A stretch of DNA of 64,000 bases from Pectobacterium punjabense (GTDB taxonomy: Bacteria; Pseudomonadota; Gammaproteobacteria; Enterobacterales; Enterobacteriaceae). A program made the translations under genes and the position numbers. This document shows positions 44,070 to 53,255 of the stretch, in pieces. Each line of letters opens with the position of its first letter. Within the stretch, counting starts at the first letter, position 1. Location of the stretch: positions 4,729,779 through 4,793,778 of the forward strand of contig NZ_CP038498.1 in the NCBI RefSeq assembly GCF_012427845.1. The letters are read 5' to 3'. The notes under the pieces were generated by a model. That model saw only the letters and a program-made list of their open reading frames with translations, had not been told where the DNA came from and searched no databases.

Positions 44070-44813
44070 ATGGATACGGCGCTGCAATCGCTTGAGTCGT
44101 GGCTGTTGGCTCCCCAATATCTTATCTGGCTGTGGCACGGTTTCCTGATCACACTGGGTATTTCCCTCGGTACGATCGTTCTGTCTACGGTGTTGGGTTT
44201 TCTGCTGGCAGCGGCCAGAGACAGTCAGATTCACGTGTTGCGTGGCGCCGTTGTGGCATATAGCTCGCTATTTCGTAATACGCCGCTGCTAGTACAGCTG
44301 TTTTTTTGGTATTTCGGTGCTGGGCAGCTTTTCCCCTCAGAGATGATGCAATGGCTGAATACCCCTCATACCATCTCGTTGTTGGGCACGACATTAGCGT
44401 GGCCTTCTTTTGAATTTTTGGCTGGATTGGCCGGGTTGACGCTCTACTCCAGCGCGTTCATTGCGGAAGAGATCCGCTCCGGTATTCGCGGCGTGGCGCG
44501 TGGGCAGAAGTATGCCGCGCATGCTCTGGGGTTAACGGGCTGGCAATCCATGCGTTACGTGGTGCTGCCGCAAGCGCTAAAGATTGCTCTGCCGCCGCTG
44601 CTTGGGCAGTACATGAATATCGTTAAGAACTCGTCGTTGACGATGGCAATTGGCGTCGCCGAGTTGTCCTACGCGTCGCGTCAGGTGGAAACGGAAACCT
44701 TGCGTACGTTTCAGGCATTTGGCGTGGCGACGGTGTTGTACATCGTGATTATTGCCGTGATGGAAGGCTGGGGCATGTGGCGTCAGCAACGTGGTTTGGC
44801 GGAGAAGCACTGA
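44070..44813 (+). CDS. Amino-acid ABC transporter permease (first of orphan system)
   Basis: This 247-residue membrane protein of the HisM/GltJ type has RNTPLLVQLFFWYFGAG, EEIRSGIRGVARGQKYAAHAL and VVLPQALKIALPPLLGQYM. It forms the importer channel with the next permease. Its stop is TGA at 44811-44813, one base before the next ATG at 44815. Confidence 0.92.
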   Translation: MDTALQSLESWLLAPQYLIWLWHGFLITLGISLGTIVLSTVLGFLLAAARDSQIHVLRGAVVAYSSLFRNTPLLVQLFFWYFGAGQLFPSEMMQWLNTPHTISLLGTTLAWPSFEFLAGLAGLTLYSSAFIAEEIRSGIRGVARGQKYAAHALGLTGWQSMRYVVLPQALKIALPPLLGQYMNIVKNSSLTMAIGVAELSYASRQVETETLRTFQAFGVATVLYIVIIAVMEGWGMWRQQRGLAEKH

Positions 44814-44814
44814 G

Positions 44815-45543
44815 ATGGATTTTACCGTTATCACCGATAATATCGGCTATTTGATGTGGGGTACGTTCCCAGAGGGGCCACTGGGTGGCGCGGCGCTGAC
44901 GCTGTCGATGAGCCTGCTGGCGGGCGTCGCCTCTGCCGTTTTAGGGACGATTTTGGGCGTGGCGCTGGCGATGTCGCGAGGCGTATGGAGCGCGCTGTTG
45001 GCAATGGTACTCGGGTTCTTTCGGGCGATTCCCGTCATCATGCTGATTTTCTGGACTTACTTCCTGTTGCCGATCGTTTTTGGCGTTGATATCCCTGAAA
45101 TCACTACCGTGGTGTGCGCGCTGGCGCTGATCGCCTCGGCATATCTGGCTCATGGTGTAAAGGCGGGCATTGTCGCCATCGGGCGTGGTCAGTGGCAGGC
45201 CGGACTCTCGCTGGGGCTGAGCCGCTGGCAGGTACTGTGGCAAATTGTGCTTCCGCAGGCGCTGCGGATGATGGTGCCTTCCTTTATTAACCAGTGGATT
45301 TCCCTGATTAAAGATACCTCACTGGCCTACATTGTCGGCGTTGGCGAACTGACCTTTCTTGCTACGCAGGTCAATAACCGCAGCATGGTCTACCCGATGG
45401 AAGTTTTCCTGTTTGTCGCGCTGGTCTACTTTGTGTTTTGCCTGTCGCTGGAACTGCTGGCTAACCGGGTTAACGCCCGTTTTAACCAGCAGGAAAAACA
45501 GCCGAAGCGCCGTCTGCTGTGGTGGCGGAATAAACCAGCCTGA
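44815..45543 (+). CDS. Amino-acid ABC transporter permease (second of orphan system)
   Basis: From the ATG at 44815 it has 242 residues. Membrane helices and permease loop GVKAGIVAIGRGQWQAGLSL, then IVLPQALRMMVPSFINQW, mark the GltK/HisQ type. It ends the cluster; the next sequence is a repeat element and the convergent yieH, so the ATPase subunit must come from elsewhere. Confidence 0.92.
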   Translation: MDFTVITDNIGYLMWGTFPEGPLGGAALTLSMSLLAGVASAVLGTILGVALAMSRGVWSALLAMVLGFFRAIPVIMLIFWTYFLLPIVFGVDIPEITTVVCALALIASAYLAHGVKAGIVAIGRGQWQAGLSLGLSRWQVLWQIVLPQALRMMVPSFINQWISLIKDTSLAYIVGVGELTFLATQVNNRSMVYPMEVFLFVALVYFVFCLSLELLANRVNARFNQQEKQPKRRLLWWRNKPA

Positions 45544-45553
45544 GACGAATACG

Positions 45554-45660
45554 GGTCACTGAAGCCCGTTATTAGGGGAAACACAGGGGGAGGTTCCCGT
45601 AGGGAGGCCTCACCCCTGTGGTCGCCCCGAGTATCTCGATGCTGAAACGATCGGTATTAA
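45554..45660 (-). repeat. Dispersed intergenic repeat, copy D
   Basis: Nearly identical to copy C over about 95 bases (GAAGCCCGTTATTAGGGGAA, then CACAGGGGGAGGTTCCCG, then GTATCTCGATGCTGAAACGA). It lies between convergent permease and yieH genes and is opposite in orientation to copy E on the other side of yieH. Confidence 0.8.
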
Positions 45661-45689
45661 GCCTGAGTCTGGTCGCCTGAGTGGTACTG

Positions 45690-46355
45690 CTACATCGTGA
45701 TATTCCAGCCTTTTTCGCGCCAGATTTGCGGCAGTTCGCGCATATCGTCAAACATCGTGACCAGCGGGTGATGAATCGGCTGGTTGTGGGGATCGGCGCA
45801 GTAATAGAACACGGGAATGCCCGCCGCGATGCCCGCCTGTACGCCAGCGGCAGAATCTTCAACCAGAATGCAGTGTTCAACAGGAAGCTGTAACTGCTCG
45901 GCGGCGTGATACAACACCGCTGGGTCGGGTTTCCACTTTTTCAGATCGTAGCCGCTATAGAGATGGTCGCCAAACAAATCGAGCATGTGCGTCAGGCCGA
46001 GCGAATGCTGCATCTTACTCACCGGGCCGTTGGAAACCACCGCCATCGGGACGGTGATGGACTGCACTAATTCACGTGCACCCTCGATAGGTTGCAGGTA
46101 CTCATCGAACAGACGCTTCACTTCTTGCCGGAAATGACGCTCCGCGTCTTCTACCGATACGGTTAAGCCATGCTGCTGGCTGATGCGGGCAATAATCTCG
46201 TACAGCTTCACGCCCTTGTAGGTTTTTATCACCTCCTCCAGCGATAAGTTCACCCCATACGGAATGAAGATATTCACATAGGCCTGGCAACACAGCACTT
46301 CGCTATCAACCAGCGTGCCATCACAGTCGAAGAAGACGCATTCAATACGGGGCAT
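45690..46355 (-). CDS. yieH: YieH-like HAD phosphatase (6-phosphogluconate phosphatase)
   Basis: This 221-residue HAD subfamily IA enzyme has nucleophile motif FFDCDGTLVDSE at the N-terminus, a helical cap domain, motif II VVSNGP, motif III Lys in KKWKPDPAV and motif IV ILVEDSAAGVQAG. E. coli YieH acts on 6-phosphogluconate. It is neighbour to adeP as in E. coli. It is flanked on both sides by inverted copies of the dispersed repeat. Confidence 0.92.
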   Translation of the reverse strand: MPRIECVFFDCDGTLVDSEVLCCQAYVNIFIPYGVNLSLEEVIKTYKGVKLYEIIARISQQHGLTVSVEDAERHFRQEVKRLFDEYLQPIEGARELVQSITVPMAVVSNGPVSKMQHSLGLTHMLDLFGDHLYSGYDLKKWKPDPAVLYHAAEQLQLPVEHCILVEDSAAGVQAGIAAGIPVFYYCADPHNQPIHHPLVTMFDDMRELPQIWREKGWNITM

Positions 46356-46387
46356 GACTAATCCTTATCGATGAAATAAAGCAAATA

Positions 46388-46497
46388 CCTAATGCCGATC
46401 ATGTAAGAACCGAAATACACGGAGCGACCACATGGCGAGGCTTCCTGCGGGAACCTCATCCCCGTGTTTCTCCTAAAAATGGACTTAAGTGATCAGG
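46388..46497 (+). repeat. Dispersed intergenic repeat, copy E
   Basis: The core GCGACCACATGGCGAGG, CCTGCGGGAACCTCATCCCC and GTGTTTC, with a trailing CTTAAGTGATC, is most like copy A. It lies upstream of yieH, in the yieH/adeP divergent gap. Confidence 0.75.
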
Positions 46498-46544
46498 ATT
46501 AAGCGATTGCTCTTACTTTAACTAATTGACCCAATATTGCGACC

Positions 46545-46741
<197 letters not shown>

Positions 46742-46927
46742 TAAAGCTATTTTCACGGCAATCTTGCAGAAAATTAAGGGGTTTCAAACGAGGGGTTTCG
46801 GCGTAATAGCCATGGTATTAATAGGTTCTTCTTATTTGATGAAAAAAAACGTGGGATCAACGTAAAAACGTAGAATTTTGTTATAGGATACCCGACGACA
46901 GTTATTCCCTTCTTTGGATTGGTACTA

Positions 46928-48265
46928 ATGAATAAATCACAACCCGGTTCTGCTACCGAGCAGGGCCTGCTGGAGCGCGTGTTTAAGCTTAAACAACATG
47001 GCACTACAGCACGTACGGAAACGATTGCTGGTTTCACGACGTTTTTGACGATGGTTTACATCGTTTTTGTTAACCCGCAGATTTTGGGCGTCGCGGGGAT
47101 GGATACCAAAGCGGTCTTTGTGACCACCTGTCTGATTGCGGCATTCGGCAGTATTTTAATGGGGCTGCTGGCTAACCTGCCTGTGGCACTGGCTCCGGCA
47201 ATGGGATTGAATGCGTTTTTCGCTTTTGTTGTCGTAGGTGCGATGGGGCTGCCATGGCAGGTGGCGATGGGCGCTATTTTCTGGGGCGCAATCGGTTTCC
47301 TGTTGCTGACTATCTTCCAGATTCGCTATTGGATGATCGCCAATATCCCGCTTAGTCTGCGTCTGGGTATCGCCAGTGGTATCGGGTTGTTTATTGCCAT
47401 GATGGGCCTAAAAAACGCTGGTATTATCGTTCCCAACCCTGAAACACTGGTGACGATTGGTAACCTGACTTCACACAGCGTGCTGTTGGGTGCTCTGGGC
47501 TTTTTCATCATTGTGGCGCTGGCTTCACGTAATATTCACGCCGCGGTGCTGATTTCCATCGTGGTGACGACCTCAATCGGCCTGTTGCTGGGTGATGTTA
47601 AATTTACTGGCGTGTTTTCACTGCCGCCAAGCGTAACGTCGGTGGTCGGTCAGGTTGATCTGATGGGGGCGCTGAACCTCGGGATGTCCGGCATTATTTT
47701 CTCCTTCATGCTGGTTAACCTGTTTGACTCCTCTGGCACGCTGATTGGCGTGACGGACAAAGCTGGACTGGTCGATGCTCGCGGTAAGTTCCCGCGTATG
47801 AAGCAGGCGCTGTATGTTGATAGCATCAGCTCTGTGGCGGGTTCATTTATCGGGACATCATCCGTTACGGCGTATATTGAAAGTTCTTCAGGTGTGTCCG
47901 TGGGTGGACGCACCGGTCTGACTGCTGTGGTTGTTGGCCTGCTGTTCCTGCTGGTGATCTTCCTGTCACCGCTGGCGGGTATGGTGCCTGCCTATGCGGC
48001 CGCTGGCGCGCTGATTTACGTGGGCGTATTGATGACGTCCAGCCTGGCACGCGTGAAGTGGGACGACCTGACCGAAGCCGTTCCTGCCTTTATTACCGCG
48101 GTGATGATGCCGTTCAGCTTCTCGATTACTGAAGGGATCGCGCTGGGCTTCATTTCTTACTGTGTGATGAAGTTGGCGACGGGGCGTTGGCGTGAAATCA
48201 GCCCTTGCGTGGTGGTGGTTGCACTGCTGTTCCTGCTGAAAATCGTGTTTATCGACGGGCATTAA
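46928..48265 (+). CDS. adeP: AdeP-like adenine permease (NCS2/AzgA family)
   Basis: From the ATG at 46928 it is 445 residues, equal to E. coli AdeP; a TTG at 46919 is an alternative. It has about 13-14 membrane segments, with AzgA-family hallmarks GFTTFLTMVYIVFVNPQIL, ALAPAMGLNAFFAF, VNLFDSSGTLIGVTDKAGL and SVTAYIESSSGVSVGGRTGL. It takes up adenine by proton symport. It is divergent from yieH, as in E. coli. Confidence 0.93.
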   Translation: MNKSQPGSATEQGLLERVFKLKQHGTTARTETIAGFTTFLTMVYIVFVNPQILGVAGMDTKAVFVTTCLIAAFGSILMGLLANLPVALAPAMGLNAFFAFVVVGAMGLPWQVAMGAIFWGAIGFLLLTIFQIRYWMIANIPLSLRLGIASGIGLFIAMMGLKNAGIIVPNPETLVTIGNLTSHSVLLGALGFFIIVALASRNIHAAVLISIVVTTSIGLLLGDVKFTGVFSLPPSVTSVVGQVDLMGALNLGMSGIIFSFMLVNLFDSSGTLIGVTDKAGLVDARGKFPRMKQALYVDSISSVAGSFIGTSSVTAYIESSSGVSVGGRTGLTAVVVGLLFLLVIFLSPLAGMVPAYAAAGALIYVGVLMTSSLARVKWDDLTEAVPAFITAVMMPFSFSITEGIALGFISYCVMKLATGRWREISPCVVVVALLFLLKIVFIDGH

Positions 48266-48274
48266 TTGGTTCGT

Positions 48275-48296
48275 GGCTCCGGGGTTTCCCGGAGCC
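48275..48296. terminator. Hairpin between convergent adeP and PPTase-like gene
   Basis: A perfect 9-bp GC-rich stem GGCTCCGGG/CCCGGAGCC with loop GTTT lies 9 bp after adeP. There is no U run, so it may stall or stabilise rather than terminate cleanly. Confidence 0.55.
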
Positions 48297-48319
48297 TCAG
48301 CCAGCGACGAGGCAACTGG

Positions 48320-49063
48320 CTACTGTGATGCGGTAGAGGTGACTTTTTCTATCGTGTGGCTGGTTAACTTCATATAGCGTACAGACTGGCGCTGCTGCTG
48401 TAAGATTTCCCCCGACTTTCTCATGCCCGATGCCGATGTGTATTTCCACATGACGAGTCGGTTAAGCGTGGGGATATGGGCGCAGGCCCATGCAAGATAA
48501 TCATCAACATCGCTCATCACCTCTACGGCTGGTATGTCGGTTGAACGTAGCCTGCCGGAGGCGGGGTGAAGTTTAAGGTTATGGGGAAGATGGCTATTTG
48601 CACCAGGCATTTTCACCAGCGACTGACGAATGGTGCATAATTGCGTTGCCGCTTCCAGTGGGTCGCGCTGAGCGTCAATCCACGCCTGTTCAGCCTGCGT
48701 TTGCGCCTGCATCTGTGGGACGGTCTGATTTGTTGGCCTGACATGAACGATTTCGATATCCATACCGACGCTTCCCTCTTCGCTCAGGAGGATAGCAATC
48801 GTATTGCCTGCATAGCCGATGCTGAAATTGGGCAGATTAGGATCGGCAAAATAAGGACGTCCTTCAGGGGACACCAGCAGCGTGGGTAACAGCGGATAAC
48901 CGAAAAAATAGAACATCATCTCAGCCAGCAGCGCTCGGCTTTTCAGATAACGCTCACGGCGTTTGGCTGAAAAACTTTGTGTTGATGAGATGAGCCTATC
49001 AGGCAGTCTTTGTAATTCAGGAAGCGCTTCCGTGCTTGTCCACCTGACAAAATGGCAGGTCAT
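48320..49063 (-). CDS. Phosphopantetheinyl-transferase-like protein with altered active-site motifs
   Basis: This 247-residue protein has a good ribosome site (GGAGTG). Residues 34-110 follow the AcpT/Sfp pattern: KRRERYLKSRALLAEM, then SPEGRPYFADPNLPNFSIGY and EEGSVGMDIEIVHVRP. The Mg-binding GxDIE (Asp102, Glu104) is kept. The usual NLSHS-type segment reads SIGYAG, and the W-x-x-K-E-A-x-x-K motif reads CTIRQSLVK (residues 143-151), so the catalytic Lys-Glu is Arg146-Gln147. It may be an inactive or specialised member. No NRPS, PKS or carrier-protein gene is nearby. Confidence 0.7.
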   Translation of the reverse strand: MTCHFVRWTSTEALPELQRLPDRLISSTQSFSAKRRERYLKSRALLAEMMFYFFGYPLLPTLLVSPEGRPYFADPNLPNFSIGYAGNTIAILLSEEGSVGMDIEIVHVRPTNQTVPQMQAQTQAEQAWIDAQRDPLEAATQLCTIRQSLVKMPGANSHLPHNLKLHPASGRLRSTDIPAVEVMSDVDDYLAWACAHIPTLNRLVMWKYTSASGMRKSGEILQQQRQSVRYMKLTSHTIEKVTSTASQ

Positions 49064-49251
49064 TGTTCACTCCATGATCGTGATAAAAGATGGGAACCTA
49101 TCAGGTACTACCAATGCATATTATCAGACTAATATGTGATCTAAAGAAAAATCGATGGATAAATCGGCGATAATTATTAATTAGGCACAACGAATTTTCT
49201 GTATTGCGTGTTGTTTAGCGATCCTTCCCTGTCCGCCACATTCCCGCCTGT

Positions 49252-49761
49252 TTAATGGCTTGACCATCCCAATGCGGAACGCTGTTGTTTTTCCCGCGTC
49301 TGCTTGCGCAACTCATCCTCTGTCACTAATCGCAGCGCCGATGTCGGACACACGCTGACACAGGAAGGGCTTGAAGCTACATCGACGCATAAGTCGCACT
49401 TGTGGACTTCACTTTGCGTATTTTCGTCATTTGAGGCTTTCGTTACCACATTGATGGCACCGAAGGGACAGGCGACCACACAGCTTTTGCAGCCGATGCA
49501 GCGGGACTGGATAACCTGAACGCTGTCTCGATCGCGCACCAGCGCGTCATTTGGGCACACGCTGGCACAGGGGGCGTTCTCACACTGGCGACAAAGAACG
49601 GGTACGCTGATGCTGGCGCTTTTAATCACTTTCAGGCGGGGAAAGAAATGAGATGGCCGCAGTTGTGCACTTTGGCCACCGCTATGAGCGACCGCGCAGG
49701 CGATCTCACAAGTCCGGCAGCCGATACATTTTTCTGCTTCGGCGATAACAAATTGATTCAT
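49252..49761 (-). CDS. HydN/YsaA-like 4Fe-4S ferredoxin
   Basis: This 169-residue protein has four cysteine clusters typical of polyferredoxin electron-transfer subunits: CIGCRTCEIAC, CRQCENAPCASVCP, CIGCKSCVVACP and CDLCVDVASSPSCVSVCP. It is cytosolic with no signal peptide. Its start overlaps the aegA stop (ATGA), so it is translated with aegA. Its sequence closely parallels the N-terminal domain of AegA, suggesting a duplication and a shared electron route. Confidence 0.88.
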   Translation of the reverse strand: MNQFVIAEAEKCIGCRTCEIACAVAHSGGQSAQLRPSHFFPRLKVIKSASISVPVLCRQCENAPCASVCPNDALVRDRDSVQVIQSRCIGCKSCVVACPFGAINVVTKASNDENTQSEVHKCDLCVDVASSPSCVSVCPTSALRLVTEDELRKQTREKQQRSALGWSSH

Positions 49762-51782
49762 GAGCGGACCTCCTCGCGGGTTGCGTTCATCTCTGGGCGT
49801 TGCGGGTGGGCGGGAATGGCCCCGGTTACGGCGGTCAGCCCCATTGTCGCAATCATTCCCAATGCGGCTTTTCGTCCATCCGCAATGGCGGTAACCACCA
49901 GATCGGCACCGCGTACGGCGTCACCGCCAGCAAAAATACGCGGATGATTGGTTTGGCAAGGTATCTGACTATCGAGAGGGGCAGTGATGTATCCCCAATT
50001 ATCTAACTCGACGTCCGCTTCTTCCAGCCATGGCATTCTGTGTGACTGAAAACCAAATGCGGTTATTACGGCTTCTGCGGGTTGAATGAATTCCGAGCCA
50101 GGAATGGGGCGCGGACGACGACGGCCGCTGGCATCAGGCTCGCCCAGTTCGGTACGAACCAGACTAATACCGCACACTTCGCCCTGTTCATTGAGGCAGA
50201 TTTTTTGTGGCTGGACGTTAAACATGAACTCCACGCCTTCTTCGCGGGAGTTTTTCACCTCTTTTTTCGAGCCGGGCATGTTGGCTTCATCACGACGATA
50301 GGCGCAGGTTACAGATATCGCACCTTGCCGAACGGATGTGCGCAGGCAGTCCATCGCAGTGTCCCCACCGCCGAGCACGACGACGCGTTTGCCCGCCATC
50401 GAGATATAGGGCTCATCGTCTAATTCAGGTAATCCCATAACGTGTTTGGTATTGGCGATCAGGAAAGGAAGCGCGTCGAAGACGCCGGGTGCCTCTTCAT
50501 TATCAATATTGGCTTTCATGGAGCGATAGGTGCCCACACCGAGGAAAACGGTGTCATAGTCGTCCAGAAGCTGAGCCAGAGAAATGTCTTTCCCCACCTC
50601 GGTATTCAGCTGGAAGTTGATGCCCATTGAGCTGAATACTTCACGACGATGGATCAGAACGTCTTTGTCCAGTTTGAACGACGGAATCCCGAACGTGAGC
50701 AGGCCACCAATTTCCGGGTGACGATCGAACACGACGGCCTGTACGCCGTTGCGTGCCAACACATCGGCACAGGCTAGCCCAGCCGGGCCAGCCCCGACGA
50801 TCGCGGCACGCTTTCCGCTGGGAATGACACGCGTCATATCGGGCGACCAGCCCATTTCCATCGCGGTGTCGGTAATGTAGCGCTCAACGTTGCCGATGGT
50901 GATCGCGCCATATTCTTTGCCCAGCGTACAAGCCCCTTCGCATAATCGGTCCTGCGGGCATACCCGACCACAGATTTCTGGCAGGCTGCTGGTTTGATGC
51001 GAGAGCTCGACGGCTTCAAGAATGCGACCTTGCTTTGCCAGGCTTAGCAATTCGGGAATATTGTTATGCAGCGGACAGGTCCACTCGCAGATCGCGCGTT
51101 TGCCACAGGAAAGGCAGCGGTCAGCCTGATCTTCCGTCTGCTGCATGGAGAAGCCATGATAGATTTCATCAAACGTTGAGGTTCTCTGGGTCAGCGGCTT
51201 TTTCTCTGCATCCCGGCGTGGCCAGTTTTTTCTTTTACTGAGTGGATTAGTCGTCACCGCTTTCAGCACGGGCGTTTCACGCTGCCAGTGGGAAGCTGAA
51301 CGTTGCGCCATCACGTGCTGTTTCTCTTGGCGACGGTCAGCTAGCGTTTGTTCACTGACTAACTGCAATGCCTGCGTTGGGCAGGCTGCCACACACGCTT
51401 GTCCTTCTGGGCGGTCGGCGCAGAGATCGCATTTATGAGCGACTGTGCTGTTGTCCACAGGGTTTGTTACCATCGACATCGCGCCAAACGGGCAAGCTAG
51501 TACACAGCTTTTGCAGCCGATGCACTTTTCCTGAACGAGCTGAATGCTATTGTCCTTTCTGATCAAGGCCTGTGTTGGGCACACGCCTGCGCAGGGTGCA
51601 TCTTCACAGTGACGGCATGTCACGGCAGCCCGAAGCTTTGGCGTATTGAACGCCTTGATTCTGGGCTGAAATACCGTAGCGCTATCTGGATAGCGGTCGT
51701 CATTGTGTGAAATCACACAGGCGATTTCACATGCATGGCACCCCATGCAGTCTTGAGTACTGGCAATAACAAATCGGTTCAT
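49758..51782 (-). CDS. aegA: AegA, Fe-S/FAD oxidoreductase
   Basis: This 674-residue protein (E. coli 659) has an N-terminal polyferredoxin with four cysteine clusters (CMGCHACEIAC to CDLCADRPEGQACVAACP). A linker leads to a glutamate-synthase-small-subunit-like module with CLSCGKRAICEWTCP and CGRVCPQDRLCEGAC, FAD motif GAGPAGLACADVLARNG, NADPH motif VVVLGGGDTAMDC and the C-terminal FAD motif IFAGGDAVRGADL. In E. coli AegA is implicated in formate-linked anaerobic urate use. Here it is co-transcribed with a second ferredoxin. It is full length with no missing clusters. Confidence 0.92.
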   Translation of the reverse strand: MNRFVIASTQDCMGCHACEIACVISHNDDRYPDSATVFQPRIKAFNTPKLRAAVTCRHCEDAPCAGVCPTQALIRKDNSIQLVQEKCIGCKSCVLACPFGAMSMVTNPVDNSTVAHKCDLCADRPEGQACVAACPTQALQLVSEQTLADRRQEKQHVMAQRSASHWQRETPVLKAVTTNPLSKRKNWPRRDAEKKPLTQRTSTFDEIYHGFSMQQTEDQADRCLSCGKRAICEWTCPLHNNIPELLSLAKQGRILEAVELSHQTSSLPEICGRVCPQDRLCEGACTLGKEYGAITIGNVERYITDTAMEMGWSPDMTRVIPSGKRAAIVGAGPAGLACADVLARNGVQAVVFDRHPEIGGLLTFGIPSFKLDKDVLIHRREVFSSMGINFQLNTEVGKDISLAQLLDDYDTVFLGVGTYRSMKANIDNEEAPGVFDALPFLIANTKHVMGLPELDDEPYISMAGKRVVVLGGGDTAMDCLRTSVRQGAISVTCAYRRDEANMPGSKKEVKNSREEGVEFMFNVQPQKICLNEQGEVCGISLVRTELGEPDASGRRRPRPIPGSEFIQPAEAVITAFGFQSHRMPWLEEADVELDNWGYITAPLDSQIPCQTNHPRIFAGGDAVRGADLVVTAIADGRKAALGMIATMGLTAVTGAIPAHPQRPEMNATREEVRS

Positions 51783-52205
51783 TACCTTTTCCCACCCTTG
51801 ATCCCTCGATCGTGGCCTTTATCCTAATAGCTGGATAACTCTCTGACCTTGATATAAAGCAGGTAAAAAGTCGGTTAATGTTAAATTCCACTCGTGTTAT
51901 TCATGAAATTATTGAATCGTTTCAGTGGGTTGCGATGTTAGGTGAAAGTAATGGCATGGTTGCATATAACCTTGTTTTTTATCTGGTTTATTGTGATTTA
52001 TCTCGGGTAAAAATTCTGATTTTCATTACTTTTGTTAATTTTCCTATGAAATAACTCGTTACTTTTACTTACGCCCTTCATAATGCCGGACATCATTTAA
52101 ATGCAGCAAAACAGTGTTTAAGCTAAATAATATTTTTTACGATATTTTCATTATGAATCAATAACAGGGCTTGCTCAGGGTTAATAGTCACTAAGGGATA
52201 GTGTT
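51783..52205. other. aegA / lipoprotein operon divergent intergenic region
   Basis: This 423-bp AT-rich region contains a TTATCC-N8-GGATAA inverted repeat at 51819-51838, near the aegA side. The rest (51880-52190) is low-GC sequence with no ORF. The ribosome site AAGGGATAG lies before the lipoprotein start at 52206. I see no clear FNR or NarL site by eye. Confidence 0.5.
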
Positions 52206-52877
52206 ATGAATAAAAAAGTCGTTCTATGTTCTGTATTCATGTCAGCTGCGCTATTGAGCGGATGTGCCACAGAGTCTTCTCGTACCGTAGAAGCCCAAAA
52301 AGTGACTTCTTACAGTACGCCTTATCAGGGCGTTCGCAGCCCGATTTCTGTCGGAAAATTTGAAAACCGCTCTAACTACATGAACGGTATTTTTTCTGAT
52401 GGTGTTGACCGCTTAGGTAATCAATCCAAGACCATTCTTGTGAGCCATCTTCAGCAGAGTGGCCGTTTTAACGTGTTGGATCGCACCAATATGGAAGAGC
52501 TGAAAGCAGAAGCGGGTATTAAAGGGCAAACGCAGACGCTGAAAGGCGCGACCTATGTTGTTACCGGCGATGTGACCGAGTTTGGTCGCAAAGAGGTGGG
52601 TGACCATCAACTGTGGGGCATCCTTGGTCGCGGTAAAACACAGGTTGCTTACGCAAAAACCACGTTGAATGTGGTGAACGTACAAACGTCTGAAGTGGTG
52701 TATTCCGTACAAGGTGCGGGCGAGTACACGTTGTCCAACCGTGAAATTATCGGTTTCGGCGGTACGGCCAGTTATGACTCGACGCTGAACGGTAAAGTGC
52801 TGGATTTGGCTATTCGTGAAGCCGTCAATAATCTGGTTGCAGGAATTGAAAGCGGTGCCTGGCGCCCAGCGAACTAA
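52206..52877 (+). CDS. CsgG/HfaB-family outer-membrane lipoprotein
   Basis: This 223-residue protein has lipoprotein signal MNKKVVLCSVFMSAALLSGC, with the lipobox Cys at residue 20. The mature part shows CsgG-family features: ISVGKFENRS near the start, LVSHLQQSGRFNVLDRTNMEEL and TYVVTGDVTEFG. It is shorter than curli CsgG (about 277), and no curli genes are nearby. It is the first of three consecutive lipoprotein genes, with an 18-bp gap to the next. The arrangement matches the Neisseria NMB1164-1163-1162 trio. Likely periplasm-facing and part of an envelope complex of unknown role. Confidence 0.85.
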   Translation: MNKKVVLCSVFMSAALLSGCATESSRTVEAQKVTSYSTPYQGVRSPISVGKFENRSNYMNGIFSDGVDRLGNQSKTILVSHLQQSGRFNVLDRTNMEELKAEAGIKGQTQTLKGATYVVTGDVTEFGRKEVGDHQLWGILGRGKTQVAYAKTTLNVVNVQTSEVVYSVQGAGEYTLSNREIIGFGGTASYDSTLNGKVLDLAIREAVNNLVAGIESGAWRPAN

Positions 52878-52895
52878 TGGAATAGGAATATAACC

Positions 52896-53255
52896 ATGTT
52901 ATCTCATAAGAAAGTTACCCTGCTATTGGCAGTAGCGGTACTGGCTGGCTGCGCGTCCGCGCCGAAAACGATTTACAGCTGGGACAACTATCAGCCTGCG
53001 CTTTATGATTATTATCAACAAGATAAAGTCGGTCCAGAACAACAGATCCTTGCTCTGAATGAGTCGATCGAAAAAGCGAAAGCCGCAAATAAGCCTGTTC
53101 CGCCGGGACTCTATGCTCAACTTGGGTTGCTGTACGCCAATACTGGTCGTGATAGTGAAGCTCGCCAACAGTTTGAAACTGAAAAAGCGAAATTCCCTGA
53201 ATCAGCACCTTTCATGGACTTCCTGTTGAGCAAAAATAAAGGGAATATTAAATGA
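52896..53255 (+). CDS. DUF4810-type small lipoprotein
   Basis: This 119-residue protein has lipoprotein signal ending in LAVAVLAGC (Cys 19). The mature part begins SAPKTIYSWDNYQPALYDYY, and a TPR-like helical segment follows (PPGLYAQLGLLYANTGRDSE). It overlaps the next gene by 4 bp (ATGA), so the second and third proteins are translationally coupled. It is probably the middle subunit of the lipoprotein trio; its function is unknown. Confidence 0.82.
   Translation: MLSHKKVTLLLAVAVLAGCASAPKTIYSWDNYQPALYDYYQQDKVGPEQQILALNESIEKAKAANKPVPPGLYAQLGLLYANTGRDSEARQQFETEKAKFPESAPFMDFLLSKNKGNIK

Noticed and set aside
46742..46927. Possible purine riboswitch before adeP
   Set aside because: No conserved purine-aptamer loops or P1 stem could be matched by eye; enterobacteria generally lack it.
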